A stretch of DNA of 24,668 nucleotides. It comes from Chara braunii (Eukaryota > Streptophyta > Charophyceae > Charales > Characeae). Position numbers and translations under genes: made by a program. The notes under the pieces are model-generated. The model was not told the origin of the DNA and did not search any database. It saw nothing but the letters and a program-made list of their open reading frames with translations. This document shows, in pieces, positions 8,257 through 18,468 of the stretch. The DNA is taken from the NCBI GenBank assembly GCA_003427395.1, contig BFEA01000081.1, positions 1,048,913 through 1,073,580 of the forward strand, read 5' to 3'. Each line of letters starts with the position of its first letter. Position 1 is the stretch's first letter.

Positions 8257-8930
8257 GTTGTCAACTTGTCACCCCCTTTTTTTTTTTTGTTTCCCCAAAC
8301 GAGGAAGAAACCGAAACTAAACCAGATGACACCGCTAAACAAGTTGCTGTTGTTGTTCGTACTTGTTACTCTAATCAGAAAAATCTGCATACGTGAACCA
8401 CTTAGTGCGGACAACGGGTCTCGCTCAACTACACAACACTCCACAGGCATGTGTAAAGTACCGCCTGCGAGATACGTTGTGATTAATCCAACTTTTCGAA
8501 TGTATGCCGACCATTATTAGATCCAGTACATTTGTAACCTTCTGTAGTGCAACGAGGCCCAATCATAATCATAAAAGACTTTGCAGCGCCAGATTGTTAG
8601 TCGTTCGACGTGTCGCTATGGACAACTCTTCGACGAGAAGATGGCCTGAGGGAAGTGGGAGCGACAGGAATAGAAAGGACTAACATTGTTCTGGGATTGA
8701 AGATTGCAGTTGTGCTGCTTGTGCACCCTTTTGAGAAAGAAGCTTGCAGTTGTGCAGAAGCAGAGCATTCGCTGGAGTTGTGTCATCCAGGCAGGTGGAC
8801 TCACTTTGCATACTCGTCGATGCCCAGCGGCACAGCGCTGAATTTTGCCAGTAAAAAAAAAAACCAATGAGCAAGGGAGTGTGGTATGTGGAGAAGGCCT
8901 TTGTGAAAAGAGTGTGAAGAACGCATGCAA
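8257..8930. other. Intronic spacer, no gene seen
   Basis: Mixed sequence with a T run (8277-8290), a short duplicated motif TTGCAGTTGTGC (about 8704 and 8744) and a poly(A) patch at about 8851-8863. Open frames on the minus strand at 8616-9113 overlap the following minisatellite and look like repeat-encoded chance frames. Confidence 0.3.
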
Positions 8931-9090
8931 AAGGGGACGAAAGCGGGCATGTTTGGGGAAGCAAAAGCAGATGATGCATATGAGGATGGGGTAGAGAACG
9001 CCGACAGCGCACATGAGCAATGGGTAGCAACTGCAGACAGATGGGGTGGAAAATGCAGGCAGAGTGCAAGAGCGCAGTGCAATAAATTGC
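8931..9090. repeat. Minisatellite, block 1 (GGGTAGCAAATGCAGGCAGAT type)
   Basis: Degenerate units of about 30-40 bases built on GGGTAGCAA.TGCAGACAGATG and GATGCATATGAGGATGGGGTAG. The same units recur at 20652-21320, where they alternate with SINE copies. Confidence 0.55.
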
Positions 9091-9149
9091 AGTATCCCAG
9101 TGGGACTGTACACTAACTGTGTTTGCTGGTTCCTTGGTTTGGGCCTTGT

Positions 9150-9465
9150 GGGACTGATCCCGTGACCTGTAATTTGTACGTTTGGTTTGTTAGCTTTGAG
9201 CCCTACTGGGCTTGATCCTTAGACCTGTAGCTATTAGTCTCTATTTGGCAGTCTTAGACCCTTAGGCTTTGCTGTTTTGTCGGCTTCTGCAGTTGCTGAA
9301 GTCAACCAGGGACTTGATCCCATGACTGGTAGTGTGTTTGTCGTGTTTGACTGTTTTTGAGCCTCATTGGGCTTGAACCTTGAACCTGCTGCTAATAGTC
9401 TCTACTCCGTAGTCTTAGGCCATTCAGCCTTGTTGTTTTGTCCTTTTCTGCCCTTCTGGAAACTG
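9150..9465. repeat. Two-copy tandem repeat, period about 160 bp
   Basis: GGGACTGATCCCGTGAC at 9150 pairs with GGGACTTGATCCCATGAC at 9309. Later segments also match in order: TTGAGCC..A.TGGGCTTGA.CCTT, AATAGTCTCTA, GTAGTCTTAG, and TTGTTTTGTC.....TCTGC. Each unit has an internal subrepeat based on GGGCTTGATCC. Confidence 0.65.
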
Positions 9466-9539
9466 GTAGGCCCGTAGGTCTTTCTTTTGTGTGTTCTAGC
9501 CTTGGGTCCCCTTAGTCTAGGTTTCCATCTAGATGCATG

Positions 9540-9712
9540 TAATACATTTTCGTGAATTTCTGCTATCTTTATATTTCGCATCATAACCACAAATAAAAAT
9601 AGAACAGCAATAGCTCCTACATAAACAACTAAAAAAATCATAGCAAAAAAATCAAGACCTAATAACACAAGTAAACCTGAAGTATTACAAAATACTAAAA
9701 TGAGAAATGTAG
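9540..9712 (-). pseudogene. nad6: NUMT: fragment of mitochondrial nad6
   Basis: On the minus strand an AT-rich 173-base segment encodes an internal part of NADH dehydrogenase subunit 6, a membrane subunit of respiratory complex I. Recognisable pieces are FCNTSGLLVLLGLDFFAMI, FLVVYVGAIAVLFLFVVMM and NIKIAEIHENVL, closely similar to plant and charophyte NAD6. The reading frame is intact within the fragment, with no frameshift. It starts after the expected N-terminal portion and loses homology at both ends (HASRW after ENVL). Without start, C-terminus or mitochondrial neighbours, it is a nuclear-transferred fragment, not a gene. Confidence 0.9.
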
Positions 9713-11029
9713 ATCTTGACTGTTTGGCCGTAGATGTTTGCTGTTTGGACGATCAGATAGGTCTGTAGGTGGCTGTTGTGTTGTAGGTCTAGGGAAGTCG
9801 GGTAGAAGTACGCAGAGGCCGACGAGTTTGGGGTTCTTTTGGTTCTTTTCGTTGCTTTTGTTTTCACGGTCTTGGTGGAGGTCGCGTTGCTTCCCTGCTG
9901 CACTATTGTGGGCATGTATGCCGGGCATCTTCTCCACATGCCGCTAGCGGCCATAGCTGGGGGAGGCCAGATCCATTGGTGACAGCGCTCGACGCCCAAG
10001 TGCTAATGAGCACTTCCTCATATTCGTGTGCCTGTTGGGGTTCGGTCCCCTGCCACCGAAGCTGCACTTTCAGCGGTTCTTCTTCGACGTGGCAGATGTT
10101 CATCTTCATCATCCTGGGAGCTGCGCTCCCCTGCTGAGTGGACACTTCATCTGCAGTGGGCTTCTTGAGTGGTCCAGAAAGGGGTGTTGGATTTAGGAGG
10201 CTGTGTGGAGATTGGCAGGCTTGATAGGTTGGGTGCTTGCAAGCACCATAGCTAGAGCTTGAGGAAGAGGGAGGAAGAAGAAGACTCCTGGATACTTCGA
10301 TGAAACCTTGTAAATAATTGATCCGTGGGTGTCGATAACTTGGTTGGGATCCTTGGAAATTTGTGCTGTTGATTGACTTGGAGAGAGACGGTAAGTAGAA
10401 TTCATTTTCATTTGAGTGAAAAGAAAACACCTGCACCATCGGTTAGCGTGAAATCCAGTGCTGCGCTAAGGAGCGCTAGTGCCCAGTCTAGGCCCGACGG
10501 GCTGACACCAACTAATACCCGCCGCCAACCTCTCGCCCAGCCGCCCGCGCGCCGTGCTTGCCCATCTTTGAATTTTCGAAGCTGGGCAACAATGCCCGCC
10601 ATTGCCCTGAGGGCTCTAAGAAGCCACATCCGAGCGCGCCGCCTGCGTGCGCGCGTAAGCACCAAGAGGGCAGCTGGACACAGCGACCCTCGCTGACACT
10701 GCAACTGGTAACCAAGATCGCAGCTGGTTGAAGGCCATAGCTGGAGGCAGCAGCTTCACCACAGAGACGAACTGCAACAGCCCCCCAGCCGTAGACCGAT
10801 GAGCCGCCGTCCTCCGTGAGACAGAAGGAAGTCCCAATCCGAAGGCCACCTCCGCTGGAGAACAAGTTACACTCCGAGACGGCTTCTGCGAATAAAACAT
10901 CGGACGGCAGCGTCATACTCCAGACGTCAACCAGTAAGACTAAGTGAGAAGTCCACCTTCGCTCATCTTCACACTACCTTCCTGCCTACTACTAACTTAG
11001 CTATGCTGATTCCTCCATCCCGAGTTCAC
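9713..11029. other. Unassigned intronic region, GC-rich in the right half
   Basis: No protein family recognised on either strand. A TTGGTGACAGCGCTCG motif at about 9974 resembles the primer-binding-site context of some LTR elements, but no LTR or gag/pol is found around it. A GGTAAGTAG motif at 10390 looks like a 5' splice site. The 10440-10920 part is GC-rich with several overlapping open frames on both strands, none with a convincing domain. Confidence 0.3.
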
Positions 11030-11062
11030 CACACACTCCCCACCATACACTCCCCACCATAA
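11030..11062. repeat. Short tandem duplication
   Basis: CACTCCCCACCATA occurs twice in succession (about 11034 and 11049). Confidence 0.6.
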
Positions 11063-11127
11063 GCTTTACCCGACATTCCTTTCCCACGCCACCAACCCCC
11101 ACCCCCTCTCTCGATGCTCCTCCTCCT

Positions 11128-11146
11128 CCCCCCCCCCCCCCCCCCC
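11128..11146. repeat. Poly(C) run
   Basis: Nineteen consecutive C on the plus strand, inside a strongly C-rich tract running from about 11020 to 12010. The opposite strand is a candidate G-quadruplex former. Confidence 0.85.
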
Positions 11147-11171
11147 TCCCCTTGCCCACCCGCTTTCCCAA

Positions 11172-11378
11172 ATATTCCTGACACAACCCCGCAGCACAAC
11201 TGTCACTTTCTCCCCACGCAGCAGTCCCGCTTCACCCTCCCTTTCACGCTCTCCTCCCCAACCCTTGCCCACCTGCTCCCCCCAATATTCCCGACACGAC
11301 CCCGCAGCAGAGCTGTCACTTTCTCCCCATGCAGCAGTCCCGCTTCACCCTCCCTTTCACACTCTCCTCCCCAACCCT
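11172..11378. repeat. Tandem repeat, period 113 bp, C-rich
   Basis: ATATTCCTGACACAACCCCG at 11172 is repeated as ATATTCCCGACACGACCCCG at 11285. Matching continues through GTCACTTTCTCCCCA.GCAG, CAGTCCCGCTTCACCCTCCC and CTCTCCTCCCCAACCCT with few differences. It lies upstream of and in the same orientation as the LINE; a role as LINE 5' UTR monomers is possible but unproven. Confidence 0.8.
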
Positions 11379-12342
11379 CTACCGCCAACCCCACCTCCTC
11401 TCTCACACGTCCAACCGCCCCGGCACCATCCCTGACAATTCCCACACACCTCCAAACCCACGCAATGCATTGATACCCCACCGGACCACCCCCCAAAACC
11501 CATCATCTACTGACCTGTACTCCCCCTCGCCGAACACTCCCCACTGATTTTGCAACTCACCTTTCAAGCCCCTATCCCGGCGTGATCACTGACTTCGCAA
11601 CAAGCATCACATCCACCTATCCTTCTCCCCCTCCTCCCCTATCATATCCCCTCCCACGCAGTCGCCTCCCTTCTCCTCAACCGCCTAGCAAGCACACTTG
11701 CAACTCTCCTGCTACCTCGATATCTATCCACGCGCCATCACAATAAATATGCCTGCGATCCCTATCCACCGGACGCCACAACACACTTCCCCACCCCCAC
11801 CCTCCCCCCTCCTAACTCCGACCACATTCCTCCAGCGAGATCTGGTCGACCTCCCCTATCAGACAAGCCCCGGCGGTCCAACCCCCTTCTCCCGCCACCA
11901 TCCCACAGCGATTCTCCCCCATCCCACTGCCCACGGACCCACTCGCGTTCACCAGTCAACACCCCCCCTAACTCCAACAACAATCTTTTAACCTCAAACA
12001 TCCCCCCCCCCGAAACCCTACACCAACCGAATCCTATTCTTGCGCTGGGCATACCCGCATATGCCCATGCATGCAGCCCACCTTCCCACGTAAGCAAGAT
12101 GTGACGAGCTGCAGCCACCCCTAACTCCCCGCGATCACAACTCCCCGAACAAGGGCTAGCTCGAAACAGAAGATAAGCGATTCACACACGACACTATAGA
12201 CTGACAAGGAAAGTTTGAAAAAAAAAAAAACACAGCCCAGGGTCATCCTCAAGCATTAACCCAGCAAGCAGATATCGCCAATCACAAAATATTTCAAAGC
12301 TAGAATCTCCCCCCCCCTCCTCCCCCCCCTCACCCCTCCTCA
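11379..12342. other. C-rich non-coding tract upstream of LINE
   Basis: Plus strand rich in C with few G, with no credible coding region. Contains a poly(A) patch (about 12218-12230) and C runs at about 12001-12010 and 12308-12330. It could be an extended LINE 5' UTR; the LINE start is not visible. Confidence 0.35.
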
Positions 12343-12454
12343 ACCCCGATCACGCATCCAACCTCAAGTTCAGCACAAACAAATTCTCAATTCTGGTACT
12401 GAGCAAGAACATGATGATGGTGGTCTTCAAGGACCCCGATCACGCATCCAACCT
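12343..12454. repeat. 22-base direct repeat, spacing 90
   Basis: ACCCCGATCACGCATCCAAC(CT) occurs at 12343-12364 and 12433-12454. The second copy lies inside the LINE ORF1 DUF4283-like region, so the first is probably a partial local duplication of it. Confidence 0.75.
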
Positions 12455-14654
12455 GATTAACAGACACACCACCCTGAACTGCCATGGTTCAGTCTGCACA
12501 CTGTCCCGGTGGAAATTGGAAACGGCTCACAAAGCCACCATTTCCCCAGCTGCAGCCCAAAAACAATAACTCATCCCAAAATCATTGACTCGTGAGGGAC
12601 CAATTCTGGGTCCAATTTGACAACATCCCCATAAGAGGACACCCACTGGCAAAGGATCGACTAGAGGTCGAGTATCCAAACAATAAAATACTGAAATGGG
12701 TTCTCCCAACGCCAGAATTTTTGGCTCCACCTTGTGACTCCACTGCAGTCTTGGAAGTGAGCTCCGAGACAAACCCAAAATTCCCGGATGAATGGGAATT
12801 CTGCATTGGAGACGAAACCTCCTCAGTCACAGTATCGACGAACGACGCTCCGGTCTGTTTCAGATGTAATGAGAGAGAGGACCTGGGAATGGTGCCCCAG
12901 ATCCCCGGAGCACTCAAAAGAGAAGAAGCTCAAGCAAAGCATGTTGGTCGAAGTGGAAAAAGCTACGGGCATCTGGATCATTAACAACCAGGACTACGAT
13001 GGTTGGGTATTCGACGACACAATCCAGGACTCGAAATGGTTATGGACATATACCAACACCAACCCAGCATCCAAACAACCTGATGTGTTCCCGCCTTCAG
13101 ACAGCAGATGGCACGCAGTGGGTGCCAAGAAGGTGACGGGAATCCCAGGGAAATACGACATTGACCGCGTGATCGACCCTCGTGCAGTCAAGGAAGATAA
13201 GCAGCACGAAGACCTGCTGTGCGATATGGAAACAATCAGAAATCAGACAGCTGAAGCATGTCAAAACACAGACTTGGATAATAACAACACGCTACTTCTT
13301 TAAGCAAAAAAAGACCCCAAACCGGACATCTCTTCCGCGCTCAAGAGAAACACTTCCCCTCCCCCAAAAAAGACCCAAGAAGACAGAGCAGGGAAGAAGA
13401 GAAGAGCAACGGAGGAAGGAGAGGGGGAGATTCCGAGAGTCGAACAACCTCGCACAAGCGACACTCCCCCAGGAAATGGCTCTGAATTCCCGACGGACTC
13501 AATCATGGGAATGGAGATCTCGCCAACCAAAACAAAACCCCTCCCATGGTCAGAGGAATACCTGCAGAGAGCAAAATACGAGAGGGAGAATAAATTTGAC
13601 GTCAGGCTGGCCTGCATGAAGCATTGGGAAAAGACAGGCAATCCAGCCACTGGCAACACAGTGGCCTGTATCCCTTCTTCCAAAAGTTATTACGAACTGC
13701 TACGGCAGTAATCTGAACTCTCAGAGTTCAGCGCTTTCAGATACTTTGAGAAGAAGAGAGATTCTACAGGAGGGGATGCCGAAATGGGATTCGACCCCTG
13801 ACGATCTGACCTCAGCAGACTCCACCCGCGACACGAGGTCGGGACCAAAGGACAAGGGGACCTCCCAGCGACGAGACGGGAAAGAGGAACAAACAGTGAA
13901 GTCTCACCCAGGAGATCGCAACAGTAGCAGCACAAACTAAACACTTGGTCGATCAGAACCAGGGCTACAAGAAGGAACAAAAAGAAAAAATTGTCATGGT
14001 TCAGATGGTCGCGGAAGGCAAGGCTAACCACATGACCAGATCTGCAGAGGCCGACTGAAAGACCACCAGCAAATTCAATGAGTGGCAAGTGGCCACCGAT
14101 GCGTCCTTACCAATCCTCACCCTTGACGACGATCGCACCCTCACAAGGACCATTAGAGCAAACATTTCCAGAGAGTCCCCGCTGGGGGTTTACGCTGTTC
14201 CACCACGAGAGCCAGCAGATGAGGGCAAGGATTCATAGAATTTCAGACTCATCAATCCTCAACCCGTCCGATCCCATCCCGGTCAAGCTCAAGGAAAAAG
14301 CAAAACTCAACGAAGGCCTGACCTGGAGGGCATGTAACATGATCACAGCACTGCCATACAATGTGTTGCTCGACGGAAATCATTGCCGAGTCACTAGCAA
14401 ATATCATCAGGACCCACCTCTTGACCTCAAGGAGTTCATTGCAAGATGAGGCCACTCCTATCGAAGTGGACATGGGGGAAAAAGAAGACGACATGGAGGA
14501 AGAAGAGGAGGAGGAGCTGGGACTAAACAATGAGATCTCCCCTAGGGGAGACATCGAAGGACCACGCACTTCAACGGCGAGCAGCGCAGGAGCACATATG
14601 GCATGGGATCCGCATCAGAGAGGGAGAGTAGGGATTCGACACCGAGAGTCGTAA
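12365..14654 (+). pseudogene. LINE ORF1 (RNA-binding protein), frameshifted
   Basis: The 12370-12530 segment reads FSILVLSKNMMMVVFKDPDH, matching the pattern of DUF4283 found in plant LINE ORF1 proteins, and FWVQFDNIPIRGHPLAKDRL follows at about 12600. A zinc-knuckle start CFRC (about 12856-12867) is followed, one frame over, by the rest of the motif (CPRSP), so at least one indel disrupts it. Further pieces in changing frames include WIINNQDYDGWVFDD, WSEEYLQRAKYERENKFDV and LTWRACNMITALPYNVLLDG. An acidic run (EEEEEE) occurs near 14500. In active elements ORF1 binds the element RNA. Assignment of the stretch 13700-14650 to ORF1 is by position only. Confidence 0.6.
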
Positions 14655-14818
14655 GACCGATGCTGCAGTGGACTGAAGACCCCACCCCCACTAATAACTA
14701 AACCCTGTCCACACATGCTGAAACAAAACCGCGAAACACAAATCCATAGGCAACGAAACGACACAAAAAAAGGGAAAAAAAAGAACAGGGCGCAAGGAGG
14801 AAAACAAGGTATCAGTCA

Positions 14819-15463
14819 ATGCCAGACCCCACGGAATCCAGAAGTGGGCAAGGCAGCCCACCCAGGATTAACTGGCACACCAAGGGTCTCCAAATAGTAA
14901 GCTGGAATGTCAACGGTCTACAAAACATTCTAGCCAAAGAAGACAAAATCAAAGATATCTGTACGGGCCTGGTGGGGAAAGGCCATCCCAGACCCAGTAT
15001 GATACTTCTCCAAGAGACCCATTTGTCCAATCTGAATAATCATACAAGAATACATCAAAGGATAGAGAGAACAGTTGGCGGATATGCATTCACACTATGG
15101 TCCACCAAAGATGGCCAAAGCGAAAAAGGGACTGCGATCCTCGTACCAAGAACATCCAAGATTTTGATTGAAGGCCAGAAATTGAACAGCGAGGGTGACA
15201 ATGAGGAAGGTATCTAGGTAGACATAAGATGGCAAGAAGAGGACCTGAGAATTCTCAACCTATATGCACCTAATGCGGAACCCGAAAGACTGACCTTCTT
15301 TGAGAACATCAGAACCCTCATCCCCAATCCGAAACCAGTAATCATTGCAGGAGACTGGAACAAGGCCCTGAACCCCGACCTGGATACGAAATCTGATGAC
15401 ATAATCTGAACTCGTCGATCCGCTCAGGATACTGCATCCGGGAAAAAAAGTCTTCTCCCGGAT
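14819..15463 (+). pseudogene. LINE ORF2, AP-endonuclease domain
   Basis: Apurinic-endonuclease-like domain that nicks target DNA. Motifs in order are LQIVSWNVNGL (about 14888-14920), LLQETHL (about 15005-15025), TAILVPR (about 15132), LRILNLYAPN (about 15246-15275) and VIIAGDWNKALNP (about 15338-15375). The catalytic N, E and D/N residues are still visible, but stops occur (after EEGI at 15217 and after SDDI at about 15406) and the frame shifts. The domain end, with a KVFSRIKKNQ-like segment, is interrupted at 15479 by the U2 insertion. Confidence 0.85.
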
Positions 15464-15589
15464 AAAAAAGAACCAAGCCGTTCTCGGCCTTTTGGCTAAG
15501 ATCAAGTGTAGTATCTGATCAGTTTAATATCTGATCTGTGGTCCATCGGGCCACTTTATCTTTAAAAAAAAAAAAAAAAGAACCAAGCC
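15464..15589 (+). mobile_element. Retroposed U2 snRNA fragment with poly(A) and 16-bp TSD
   Basis: From 15480 the sequence follows the 5' part of U2 snRNA: TTCTCGGCCTTTTGGCTAAG, ATCAAGTGTAGTATCTG, CAGTTTAATATCTGAT, then GTGGTCCATCGGGCCAC, a stem-loop like that of plant U2. It stops at about 15562 in poly(A). AAAAAAGAACCAAGCC occurs at 15464-15479 and again at 15574-15589 (16 bp), the second merging with the poly(A). The branch-point-recognition sequence GTAGTA is retained. Only about 80 bases of U2 are present and no promoter, so it is a dead copy. It interrupts LINE ORF2, so it is younger than the LINE. Confidence 0.95.
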
Positions 15590-16363
15590 AATCAGACATC
15601 ATGACTACTTCCTCATATCTGAGAGCCTACAAGGCGCAGTTAAAGAAGCTGAAATCCGTCCATCTGCAGCTTTCAAAGGACTGGACAATAAACCCATACA
15701 ATTGCTGCTCATCAGCTTTAATTCACCAGTCGAAACGAGTCAGGGATTTTTCAGGCTGAACAACTCCCTCTTAACACCGAGAAGTTGTCGGCCGCTGTCA
15801 AAGAAAACTGGTCCTTCCATAAACAGCGAGAGTTTAGACAGACAAACAGATACCAATGGTTCATAGACAGTTACACGGAACTAACGCAAACAGTATCAGA
15901 AGAATCACGAGGCATAGCTGGAGACCGCAAGAGGAGAAGGGAGGAATTCCAGTTGGCCATCTCAGTCGCAGAATCTAACCTGGCAGAGGACCCCTCTAGC
16001 GAGTTCTACCAGGAACTACTAGCTGACACCAAAGAAGACAAAACGAATGAAGAAGATGGGAGCTAGGTGGACTGCAATTATGCGCAAGGATGACAGACTA
16101 CACACTCAATGAATCCATGACTAAATTCTTCTTCTTCAAAAACAAAGCGAATGCAAGGAACAACATGATAGAGGGTCTGAAAGACCCAACAGACCAAGGG
16201 AACATGAAAACAGCAAGTCCTGAGATGGTTAGGATAGCCAGGGCATTCTACACAGACCTATACAAATCGAAGACACCCTCACCCCCGACCACAACGAACT
16301 TAGCAGCCCGTCAACTCATGTTGTCATACCTTGACAAGACAATCTCGACACCCCAAGCAGAAG
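15590..16363 (+). pseudogene. LINE ORF2, endonuclease-RT linker
   Basis: Continuation of ORF2 after the U2 insertion. Pieces such as NWSFHKQREFRQTNRYQWFI, KFFFFKNKANARNNMIEGLK and RIARAFYTDLYKSKTPSP are typical of the linker between endonuclease and RT in L1-type elements (the F..K..A.....I..L and FY..LY..K signatures). Stops at about 16063 and frame changes show decay. The segment ends at TISTPQAE, where an antisense LINE fragment is inserted. Confidence 0.75.
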
Positions 16364-17525
16364 GGGGTACACTTTGCCATTGTGCCATAAGTTCTTCCTG
16401 AATATATTGCTAACCATTTCGGTGACCTCTTCCCCCTCTATCCTGACTCCTTCAATCGCGAGTATGCACCTTTTTCGCCAAAGAGCCCAAATGATAACTC
16501 TCCTCCCCGTCGTAAACATATTATTTTCAAAGGGACAGTCCGTGGGGGAAGACCAGGCTTCACATAAGAGGGCTCTCTAGTCCCATGGCCATGTGGATGT
16601 AGTGCCGACCTGCCGCAGATTCTGTCCCACCATCGCCATGTCAGAATCGCCCCTGGGCATTGCAGAAATATATGCTCTATGGTTTCTGCAATCTTTCGGT
16701 GGGGAAAGGAGGCCAAACAGGAGTGGCACCATGGTAGCGCTAAGCCTTTTTGTTCCAGGTGGGTGCGGTCTATTAGCCAGTTATTGGTTGGGAGGCAGCG
16801 GTGTTCAATCTGCTACTGCATCGAAGCCAGTTTCGCCGGTTTGGATCTCGTGGCTTTAAACCACCGGATGGGTCGAACTGCATCCCTGCCCACGTTCAGA
16901 TGGGTTAGCCATCGCTCTCTCACAATTTCTTTCACATTTACCCTCGGTCTCAGGAGGCGGTAGGCAGATTTCACTGACAAGGTGAATAAGGTACTGTTTA
17001 CCCCCTTTTTTCTTGCCGGATTCCATTGCCATTCCTCGGGGTCGAAGGGGAGGTTAGCAAGCGGGGTTTCAGGGAAGAAAGTGAACCAGTCCTGCGAAGG
17101 GAGTACCCGGATGCGGTGCAAATCTGTCTTTTTCCACCATTTCAGCACTTTAGGGTGGTACCTCTTTAGCCTATTGTCATGTTCCCGATGGAAAAGATTC
17201 ACTAGTGCTTCCTGGGTGTGTACCACCACCACATTCCCCACGCTTTCTGGATCACCCGGGGTAGCACCCAGTCCCCTTCCTGAAGGCATGGTCCCTTACG
17301 TAGGATGCACACCCAATCCAAGGGTACAGAAAAGATTAATTCCTCCAAGTTCTTCCCCACATGATGGCAATGCTTTAGAGATTTCAGTTTTTGTTCTGTT
17401 TGCCATACATTCCCTTATTTTGTTTCTGGGGTATTGCATTCAATTTCTTCTGCTGTTTTAGGATTTGGGGGTGTATATCATGCACTTATTGGCCCGGAAA
17501 CTCTATAAGAGTCTTTTCCTTTTAG
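16364..17525 (-). mobile_element. Nested antisense fragment of a related LINE
   Basis: The minus strand encodes the C-terminal part of another LINE of the same group. WFTFFPETPLANLPFDPEEW (about 17075) matches WTFVQPDLSISDLEFDPKEW of the host LINE, followed by FTLSVKSAYRLLRPRV and a zinc-knuckle region CHSCLASF...IEHIFLQCPGA (about 16665-16720). It is about 1,160 bp and lacks the endonuclease and RT. The host frame reads smoothly across the two edges (QAE|ALTLAEL), so insertion lost little or no host sequence. No poly(T) at its left edge and no clear target-site duplication were seen. Confidence 0.8.
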
Positions 17526-18097
17526 GCCCTGACCCTAGCTGAGCTACACGGAGCCCTGACCCAGATGGAAAATGACAAAGCTCAGGGAACGGACGGCCTC
17601 TCAACAGAATTTGGAGCTGCTTCTGGCCGACCCTAGGAGAGGACCTGCTTGAGTTTTTCAACGACCGCAGGAAAAAAGGAGGCCTAGGCAATGAACTAAG
17701 CACCAGTGTGGTATCATTGTTGCATAAGAAAGGAGACAAAGATAACCTTAAGAACTACAAAACCATCACCCTCTACAAAATCTCACTAAGGCTCTTGCGA
17801 ATAGAATCACAAAACTAACGTACAAATGCTTTCACATCGACCAAGCAGGCTTTATCCCGGGCCGGTGTATACTAGACAACGTGCTGACGCTAGATCACAA
17901 AACAACGAATGAAGGCTGCAATCCTGTTTTTTGACTTCGAAAAGGCCTACGGCCAAGTCAACTGGGATTTTCTCCATGCCTGCCTGGAGAAAACGGGGGT
18001 AGGCCCGAACTTAAGAGATTGGGTGATAGGCAGAGTCCAGATCAATAGGATCCGATCGGAGACCTACCCGATATGGGCATTCCAAGGGACAACCAAG
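17526..18097 (+). pseudogene. LINE ORF2, reverse transcriptase (N-terminal half)
   Basis: RT blocks in order: LTLAELHGALTQMENDKAQG.DG (about 17530-17600), VVSLLHKKGDKDNLKNYKTIT (about 17710-17770), QAGFIPGRCILDN (about 17842-17880), then motif A FFDFEKAYGQVNWDFL (about 17927-17975). The first catalytic Asp of motif A is retained; the usual AYD reads AYG. Frameshifts near 17600-17690, 17780 and 17905 destroy the protein. It is interrupted after AFQGTTK by the polyadenylated insert. Confidence 0.85.
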
Positions 18098-18468
18098 GGT
18101 TGCTGTTGGGACGACGCTGGCCGGAGCTGGGGCGAGTCGTGTTGCTCTGTAACCTGGCCGGTTGGGAGTGTGAGGCCTGGGAGAGCTCGGCAGGGAATAA
18201 GACAGTGTTGGATAGTTTTAGAGAGTTTTGTTTGGGAGTCTAGGGGTTCTGAGCATTTGAAAAGAGGTAAGTAGTCATTCATAGTTTTTCAACCTCTTTT
18301 TAATTCGCTTGAATTTCTTCAACAGTTCTCAATAGTTCTCAGATTGATTCTCAGCTGAAGCCGGGTAATGGCTCCGGTATCTCAAATGACTTGTGTAACT
18401 CTATATGGGACGCTGGGCCCGGTTCCCAGCACGTGCTGCTCCCCACGAATAGACTGGAGCATTTGTCC

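Noticed and set aside
9960-10000. TTGGTGACAGCG as an LTR-retrotransposon primer-binding site
   Set aside because: No LTR end immediately to the left, no matching second LTR and no gag or pol to the right.
11762-12118. Minus-strand Gly-rich open frame in the C-rich tract
   Set aside because: The composition bias (few stops on a G-rich strand) explains it; no domain.
16360-17526. Antisense LINE fragment as a GT-AG intron (GTACAC...CTTTTAG)
   Set aside because: The join that restores the host frame does not coincide with a GT donor, and the content is clearly LINE protein on the other strand.
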